Assembly (NCBI GenBank): GCA_013003325.1
Contig: JABDJU010000073.1
Location: 1 to 6,195 of the forward strand
From: Acidimicrobiales bacterium
GTDB lineage: Bacteria; Actinomycetota; Acidimicrobiia; Acidimicrobiales; SZUA-35
Direction of reading: 5' to 3'
Length of the DNA: 6,195 nucleotides
A program made the position numbers and the translations under genes. Shown in pieces: positions 1-4,149 of this stretch. Every line of letters starts with the position of its first letter. Within the stretch, counting starts at the first letter, position 1. The notes below the pieces were generated by a model, which did not search any database, was not told the DNA's origin, and saw nothing but the letters and a program-made list of their open reading frames with translations.

Positions 1-2001
1 GAGTGGATCGACATCTTCGATTCCGAGTCGGGCGAACGAGTGGACCGAATTGATCTGCCCTCGCCGCTCGGCGCATCGCTGTTGGAATGGGAAAAGGCGC
101 CGAAGCCCTTCGATGTTGAAGGCAACACGTTCGCTGTGAGCCTGAGCGACGGCGAGATCTATGTTCTGGATATCGCAAGTGGTGAGCACACCCGCGTTCG
201 AACGACGTCAACAGTTAATGGAATCGCACTGAGCCCGAACACAGATCAACTTGCCGTCGGTTCTGTTGACAGAACCGTCCGGGTGTTTGATCTGAAGACT
301 GGTTCGCAGATCTGGGAAACGGTGACCTATACCGCAACCAACTTTGAAGAAATACCCTTTCCCCCCGGGGTCGTCTGGTTTCCCGAGCTTCAGCCGAGCT
401 TCTTGCCGGCTTTTACAGCCGACGTTCTGTCGGCGGGGACGACCGATGTTGAATGGGTGTCGGGACCGTCTGATCGGTCTCTGGTTGTGGCGATCGGCGG
501 AAGCGAGGTCCATTCGTTTGATGCAAGAAGTGGTGAACGAGTCAATCGTGCTGTACCCCTATTGGATCTGAACGACGGGACCGTTGCTGGCGGAGCCCGG
601 TACGTCGACCTTCTTCACGACGGAACGATCCTGGTGCGCGCATGGGGTCTTCTGTACCGGTTCGACCCTGAATTGGAGCAGATCGGAATGCAGGACGACT
701 TTGCCATGGGCAGGGCGGATCAAAGCGGAGTCGCTGCAGCAAACATCGTGTCGATACCGCACGAACCGATTATGGCCCTTGCGACTGACGGTTTGATCAA
801 GTTTGGAACCGCAAAGGAGCCGGCAGAGGGTAGGAGCGGGATCCTCACTGGAACTTCGGGCCCCAGATACATGGCGGTCGGACCCGATGGTGGCGTTGCT
901 GCTATCGCGTCATCGGAAGGAATCCGTCTTGTCGCACTCGACGGCCGGAGTCTCGTCACCTCCTCGGCTCCTCGACGAGGGGCGGGTTTGGTAAGCCAGA
1001 CGTACGATGCTTCCGAGGCGTTCGTCTACTCGCTGTTCGGTGGCGTTTCTCGTGCAATTGATCTGACCGGGTCGCGACCTCGAGATACTGAACTGCCAAA
1101 TATCCCGCCGAACGCTCCGATCCAAGGCGCTCCGGTGCCTGCTGATGTTGACATGATTTACTTGGATTCGGCGGTCTCGTTCATCAACCGGGAGACGGGC
1201 GCGGACCTTGGCGTCAGTAGCCTGCAATGGTTCGGGGACTCCTGGTCCAATGACGGCACGCGGTTCTTTTCACCCCAAGACCCGGACCTTGTCGAGGGCG
1301 AGCCAACGTTCCTGGTATTCGATCTGCGCAGCGGCGAGACCGTTGACTCAGGCGTGCTGACCGATTTCGTCGGACAAGAATCCAACTCAGATCGAGTTCT
1401 TTATGCGAGTGCTTGGTCGGTCGACGATTCCCAGTTGATTCTCACCTTTACCGACGGCCTTGCCGTGCGCTTCGACACTGAAAGCTGGGGCGTGATCGAC
1501 ACCTGGGAGCCTGATCCAGCTCACTCAGGCGGCATTCTGGAGGTCGCGTACTCGCCTGATGGCCGGTATCTCGCCAGCCGAGACGGCAACGCCAGTCTCG
1601 ACATTCGGGATCCGGATTCACTGGAGATTCTGTTCTCGATCGAGACCGGTGGCGGCGCGGTCGAGGAACTTGGCTACGGACCAATCTGGAGCAAAGACAG
1701 CCGCTACCTTCTTACCGTCAAGGACGGGAACCCGCGACTCTGGAACGTGGAGGAACGAGCCCTCGCCGGAGCGTTTCCCAATGACCCGGGGTTCTTGGCA
1801 AGGGGTTTCGCCTCCGCCGACTATCCCCAGCTCGTGACCGTCCGCGATGACAACCTGCAGTTCTGGAACACCGATCCCGGCGGTTGGTACGACATCGCCT
1901 GCGAGGCGGCCGGGCGCAACCTCACCCAAACCGAATGGGAACAGTTCGGCCCTACCGACGCCGAGTACGAGCCCACCTGCCCCCAGTGGCCCTCCGGCTA
2001 A
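1..2001 (+). CDS. WD40 beta-propeller protein, C-terminal part (5' end outside window)
   Basis: The frame is open from base 1 and already encodes a propeller strand there (WIDIFDSESGERVDRI), so the GTG at 40 is an internal valine and the true start lies upstream. The visible 666 residues hold about 12-13 degenerate WD40-type units. The clearest are at residues 72-107 (VNGIALSPN then VRVFDLKTGSQIWE), 469-502, 512-547 (VAYSPDGRYLAS) and 559-592 (IWSKDSRYLLTV then RLWNVEERALAGAF). That is enough for roughly two seven-bladed propellers. The protein ends in a distinctive tail at residues 629-666 (WYDIACEAAGRNLTQTEWEQ, then a TCPQWP motif). From family knowledge, such a tail closes actinobacterial proteins in which WD40 repeats follow an nSTAND ATPase, often with a BTAD/SARP or other effector domain at the N-terminus. 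Here that N-terminal part is not visible, so the signalling role is inferred. WD40 propellers normally act as ligand- or protein-binding sensors. The next gene downstream is convergent. WD40 fold is confident; the nSTAND architecture is less so. Confidence 0.88.
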   Translation, partial: EWIDIFDSESGERVDRIDLPSPLGASLLEWEKAPKPFDVEGNTFAVSLSDGEIYVLDIASGEHTRVRTTSTVNGIALSPNTDQLAVGSVDRTVRVFDLKTGSQIWETVTYTATNFEEIPFPPGVVWFPELQPSFLPAFTADVLSAGTTDVEWVSGPSDRSLVVAIGGSEVHSFDARSGERVNRAVPLLDLNDGTVAGGARYVDLLHDGTILVRAWGLLYRFDPELEQIGMQDDFAMGRADQSGVAAANIVSIPHEPIMALATDGLIKFGTAKEPAEGRSGILTGTSGPRYMAVGPDGGVAAIASSEGIRLVALDGRSLVTSSAPRRGAGLVSQTYDASEAFVYSLFGGVSRAIDLTGSRPRDTELPNIPPNAPIQGAPVPADVDMIYLDSAVSFINRETGADLGVSSLQWFGDSWSNDGTRFFSPQDPDLVEGEPTFLVFDLRSGETVDSGVLTDFVGQESNSDRVLYASAWSVDDSQLILTFTDGLAVRFDTESWGVIDTWEPDPAHSGGILEVAYSPDGRYLASRDGNASLDIRDPDSLEILFSIETGGGAVEELGYGPIWSKDSRYLLTVKDGNPRLWNVEERALAGAFPNDPGFLARGFASADYPQLVTVRDDNLQFWNTDPGGWYDIACEAAGRNLTQTEWEQFGPTDAEYEPTCPQWPSG

Positions 2002-2014
2002 CGAGATGCGGCAA

Positions 2015-2035
2015 AAGTGTTGCTGACCAACACTT
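2015..2035. terminator. Perfect 8-bp hairpin between convergent genes, possible terminator
   Basis: The arms AAGTGTTG and CAACACTT are perfect reverse complements around a 5-nt loop (CTGAC), starting 13 nt after the stop codon of the WD40 gene. On the minus strand the stem runs into a short T stretch (ACTTTTGCC), so it better fits a weak terminator for the membrane-protein gene whose stop is 77 nt away. On the plus strand no T tract follows. The part from 2032 can also pair with GGAAGT further on (ACTTCCGG with CCGGGAAGT, one bulged G), so alternative folds compete. The terminator role is inferred. Confidence 0.45.
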
Positions 2036-2041
2036 CCGGCG

Positions 2042-2072
2042 CTTGTCCGGGAAGTCAGCACTTGTCCCGGAA
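2042..2072. repeat. Two near-identical 12-bp direct repeats
   Basis: CTTGTCCGGGAA at 2042-2053 recurs as CTTGTCCCGGAA at 2061-2072 with one mismatch, 19 bp apart. A shorter related copy (CACTTCCGG) lies just before at 2031-2039. Neighbouring copies are partly self-complementary, so they also build overlapping hairpins. They could be part of a complex terminator, a protein-binding array, or the remnant of an insertion-sequence end with multiple terminal repeats. No transposase remnant is visible nearby, so no choice is made. Confidence 0.4.
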
Positions 2073-2079
2073 TCCGTGG

Positions 2080-2093
2080 AGCGGCGGGCCGCT
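2080..2093. terminator. GC-rich hairpin after the membrane-protein gene
   Basis: AGCGG and CCGCT flank a CGGG loop, giving a 5-bp stem that begins 18 nt beyond the stop codon of the minus-strand membrane-protein gene. There is no U tract on either strand. It would fit a U-less terminator of the kind proposed in Actinobacteria, but a stem this short is expected by chance in GC-rich DNA, so confidence is low. Confidence 0.25.
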
Positions 2094-2111
2094 GCCTCGC
2101 CGTCTCACAAC

Positions 2112-2696
2112 TCAGACGCTGGCGTGGTGGGGACGTTGGGCTTTGATGGCTGGCTTGTCCGGTGTGGTGCCGGCGATACGGGTGAGAAGGGCCAACCCGA
2201 GCACGGTCCCGACGCCGATGGTTGTGTTGCCGAGACCGAAGGCGACCGGGTAGTCGCCGTAACTGTCCCGACGGCCAAGCTCGGCGGTGATTGCCGCAAA
2301 CATCACAGTCATGCCAACCAGTTGGGCTCCCGCGAGGGCGACCATGCCGGACCGAACTTTGGCCGGTGCGGCAACGGCGAACAGCGTGCAACTGATTGCC
2401 AGAAGTGTCGCCCACAGAGGCATGGCCCAGGCGACCGCCGACGATACGACTGCCAACACGCCCACACCAATACCCACCGCCCGCAGTGTGGGGCGCATGC
2501 TCGAGTGCGACAGGGTCCAGCAGAACGCAACCGTTGCCGCCACTGCGATGAAGAGCGAGATCGAGAACAAGAGGTACGGCACCTGCCAGCTGTCGCCCGT
2601 ATGTTCCCCTGCCATTTCCCACACCCCGTAGGCGCCGACCCCTACCCAGCCCAGTACGGCGGCTGCTGAAATCAGCCGGCCATCAATTCGCTTCAT
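2112..2696 (-). CDS. Six-helix integral membrane protein of unknown function
   Basis: This gene encodes 194 residues and the family is not recognised. Hydrophobic segments lie at about 8-28, 40-62, 71-92, 93-110, 116-138 and 151-172, which predicts six membrane helices. The charge pattern obeys the positive-inside rule: K2, R3 and R7, R68 and R72, K113 and R115, and R173, K181, K185 and R188 all fall on the predicted cytoplasmic side, placing both ends inside. The acidic loops at 29-39 and 139-150 would face outward; the second holds a tyrosine- and aspartate-containing stretch (DSYGDYP). No metal-binding, transporter or enzyme motif was found. The ATG at 2696 was chosen because an excellent GGAGG sits 5 nt upstream; a longer open frame reaches 2807 but its added residues are not membrane-like and would cover the ribosome binding site. 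The gene is divergent from the exported-protein gene and convergent with the WD40 gene. It may be a small permease-like or sensor membrane protein; this is not decided by the sequence. Confidence 0.8.
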   Translation of the reverse strand: MKRIDGRLISAAAVLGWVGVGAYGVWEMAGEHTGDSWQVPYLLFSISLFIAVAATVAFCWTLSHSSMRPTLRAVGIGVGVLAVVSSAVAWAMPLWATLLAISCTLFAVAAPAKVRSGMVALAGAQLVGMTVMFAAITAELGRRDSYGDYPVAFGLGNTTIGVGTVLGLALLTRIAGTTPDKPAIKAQRPHHASV

Positions 2697-2701
2697 GACT
2701 T

Positions 2702-2706
2702 CCTCC
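2702..2706 (-). promoter_or_regulatory. Ribosome binding site of the membrane-protein gene
   Basis: On the minus strand GGAGG ends 5 nt before the ATG at 2696 (reading ATGGAGGAAGTC then ATG). An upstream in-frame ATG at 2708 overlaps this site, so the site decides in favour of the downstream ATG. Confidence 0.75.
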
Positions 2707-2715
2707 ATAGTTTTA

Positions 2716-2735
2716 GTTTGTCTAGGTAGACGAAC
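2716..2735. promoter_or_regulatory. Operator-like 20-bp palindrome
   Basis: On the plus strand the two halves are GTTTGTCTAG and GTAGACGAAC. GTCTA/TAGAC and the outer GTT/AAC match perfectly; one T/G position and the central GG do not. It lies 20-39 bp before the ATG of the membrane-protein gene. A two-base centre is too tight for an RNA hairpin, so a site for a dimeric DNA-binding repressor is more likely. Many TetR- and PadR-type sites have this size, but no regulator gene is visible in the window and the family cannot be assigned. On the minus strand TTGTTC (2732-2737) and TAAAAC (2710-2715) lie on either side with 16 bp between, like weak -35 and -10 boxes; transcription from there would start inside the ribosome binding site, so this promoter reading is doubtful. 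Confidence 0.5.
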
Positions 2736-2758
2736 AACACCGCCGCCGCGGGTGACTT

Positions 2759-2846
2759 GAAGCACGATCAATTCGAGACGCATGTGGCGAGTTTGCGTCA
2801 GACCCACCTATGCGGTGCGTGTTGGGACCGGCTTGCGTCGTGCTTC
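2759..2846. repeat. Spaced inverted repeats in the divergent control region
   Basis: GAAGCACGA at 2759-2767 has its exact reverse complement TCGTGCTTC at 2838-2846, about 70 bp away. Between them GACGCA at 2777-2782 and TGCGTC at 2794-2799 form a second inverted pair. They lie between the starts of the two divergent genes, where paired sites could bind a shared regulator. Repeats of 6-9 bp may also arise by chance in a region of this size. Confidence 0.25.
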
Positions 2847-2879
2847 CTGAAAGTTTCGCTTTTGCCTGGACACAGGATG

Positions 2880-2888
2880 TATTAGGGT
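2880..2888 (+). promoter_or_regulatory. Possible -10 region for the exported-protein gene
   Basis: TATTAG (2880-2885) overlaps TAGGGT (2883-2888), which fits the relaxed TANNNT -10 pattern of Actinobacteria. It would put the transcription start about 20 nt before the ATG, just leaving room for the ribosome binding site. No good -35 box is at the usual distance; TTGCCT at 2862 is only 15 bp from TAGGGT. The site is tentative. Confidence 0.3.
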
Positions 2889-2904
2889 CCGAGAAACGGG
2901 CAGT

Positions 2905-2909
2905 GGAGG
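2905..2909 (+). promoter_or_regulatory. Ribosome binding site of the exported-protein gene
   Basis: GGAGG ends 6 nt before the ATG at 2916, an optimal distance, and fixes this as the start. Confidence 0.75.
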
Positions 2910-2915
2910 TCGCGG

Positions 2916-4142
2916 ATGAGAACTCGTCAGCAGGAGCGGATTGCGCTGATCGGAACTTGCGCCTTATTCCTCGCCGGGATGGTAGCAATTGCCCTCGGCT
3001 TTGGAGGCGCTCTGGGAGTACCGGTGGAGGCGGGCACGTTCGTAGAAACCGGAACGGTGACGATCGACGGCACGTCGGTCACGTACTCTGTAACGGGTGC
3101 GACGCAGACCCTCGCCAATGGTCAAGGGTGCACGTTGTCGACCGGAACAGATGTCCTCGCGTTCGACGGATCGAAGAGCGTCGGACTCGTGAGCGGCAGC
3201 ATCGGCATCAAGAGCAAGGGCAACGGACAGGACTGCGGCCAGGTTGATGGCGCAGAGGTACTCGAGGTCTCGCTCGGCTCCGATCCGGTCGCTGACGATC
3301 AGGCCATCTACAAGGCCGACATCGATCTGGAGTTGCTGCAAGACGCCGGCCTCACCCTCACCGCATCATTCGTTGACGCCGACGGCGACAGTGTGGTCGT
3401 CGGAACGTTCACACTGCTGACCGGATCCCAGATCCCGGCGGGCACCTCTGGTGTTGACAACACGCCTTTGTCGACATCGGCTGACCCAGAGGCGTACTGC
3501 AACCCGCAGTCCTCTTCCGGACCGAATTCGGCCGAGAGCGACAACTGTTTCTGGACGATCGAATCGGACTCGCCGTTCAACACGTTTACGATCACCGAGG
3601 ACTTCGACGGGAAGGTGTCGCTGCAAGGCGGCGATGACTGGCCGGCGTCCGGACCCGGTGGACCCACTGTCCTCCACCTGACCGACGCCCCAGACGGGAT
3701 CTTGGCCTGCGGTGACGAGATCAGCACCGGGGTTTCCACCCTTGGCGGTGTGATCACCAGACTCGGTGATCCAGCTACCGATCCCGACTGCGACCTGAAG
3801 CCCTATAGCTTCCGGGTCGACGGGTCTGTGATCGAGTTCGAGCCCGAGGGCAACGGAGCCCGCTACATGGGTGTGATCACTAAGACCGTTACAGAAGGCC
3901 AACCGGTCTCGTCGAGTGACTGGATCGAATACGACAGGGACGGCGACGGTCCTGACCCATTCGTGCCCATGCAATGGTGTGAGAACAACCTCTTGGACTC
4001 GACGACGCTGCCGTCTTCACTGGACGCTGATGGCAAGGCCGCCACCTGGTGTGTGTACGAGGTCAACGTCAGCGATCCCGACGGAACCCTTGTAACGGCG
4101 GCGTTCGATGTCTACGGCGAGGACGACCCGCACTGGCGGTAG
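2916..4142 (+). CDS. Exported, highly acidic beta-rich protein of unknown function
   Basis: This gene encodes 408 residues and no family is recognised. A basic start (MRTRQQER) precedes a hydrophobic stretch at about 9-35. A V-E-A motif at 37-39 would suit signal peptidase cleavage after A39, though the long core could also act as a membrane anchor. There is no twin-arginine motif, lipobox or sortase signal. The rest is rich in Thr, Ser, Gly, Val and Asp, typical of extracellular beta-sandwich proteins. After residue 39, hand counting gives 60 Asp/Glu against 13 Lys/Arg, a strongly negative net charge. Eight cysteines (72, 107, 195, 211, 265, 292, 355, 379) remain after cleavage, an even number spaced as four sequential pairs, which suggests disulphides. 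Two Asp-rich loops, DADGDS at 154-159 and DRDGDGPD at 340-347, resemble calcium-binding DxDxDG loops. The start is supported by GGAGG 6 nt upstream. The stop is only 7 nt from that of the convergent TPR gene. A surface-structure or ligand-binding role is possible but is not shown. Confidence 0.82.
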   Translation: MRTRQQERIALIGTCALFLAGMVAIALGFGGALGVPVEAGTFVETGTVTIDGTSVTYSVTGATQTLANGQGCTLSTGTDVLAFDGSKSVGLVSGSIGIKSKGNGQDCGQVDGAEVLEVSLGSDPVADDQAIYKADIDLELLQDAGLTLTASFVDADGDSVVVGTFTLLTGSQIPAGTSGVDNTPLSTSADPEAYCNPQSSSGPNSAESDNCFWTIESDSPFNTFTITEDFDGKVSLQGGDDWPASGPGGPTVLHLTDAPDGILACGDEISTGVSTLGGVITRLGDPATDPDCDLKPYSFRVDGSVIEFEPEGNGARYMGVITKTVTEGQPVSSSDWIEYDRDGDGPDPFVPMQWCENNLLDSTTLPSSLDADGKAATWCVYEVNVSDPDGTLVTAAFDVYGEDDPHWR

Positions 4143-4149
4143 GAACGGG

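Noticed and set aside
40..42. GTG as the start of the WD40 gene
   Set aside because: The frame is open upstream to base 1 and encodes a propeller strand in the same frame; no ribosome binding site precedes the GTG.
354..370. Homopolymer stretch of T and C followed by G in the WD40 gene
   Set aside because: The reading frame stays intact through it and the protein continues with propeller repeats, so there is no sign of a frameshift or programmed slippage.
1618..2622. 334-codon open frame on the minus strand
   Set aside because: It runs antisense to the WD40 gene and out of frame through the membrane-protein gene. Its translation is Arg/Gly/His-rich without domains or a ribosome binding site, as expected for a shadow in GC-rich DNA.
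1884..2669. 261-codon open frame on the plus strand
   Set aside because: It overlaps the WD40 tail and is antisense to the membrane protein, with a composition of Arg, His, Gly and Cys typical of a shadow frame.
2697..2807. N-terminal extension of the membrane protein to 231 residues
   Set aside because: The added 37 residues are not conserved-looking, contain the operator-like palindrome and the ribosome binding site, and the ATG at 2696 has an ideal Shine-Dalgarno sequence.
2810..3247. 145-codon plus-strand frame overlapping the start of the exported-protein gene
   Set aside because: It has an Arg/Cys-rich composition and no ribosome binding site; the frame from 2916 has a signal peptide and good initiation signals.
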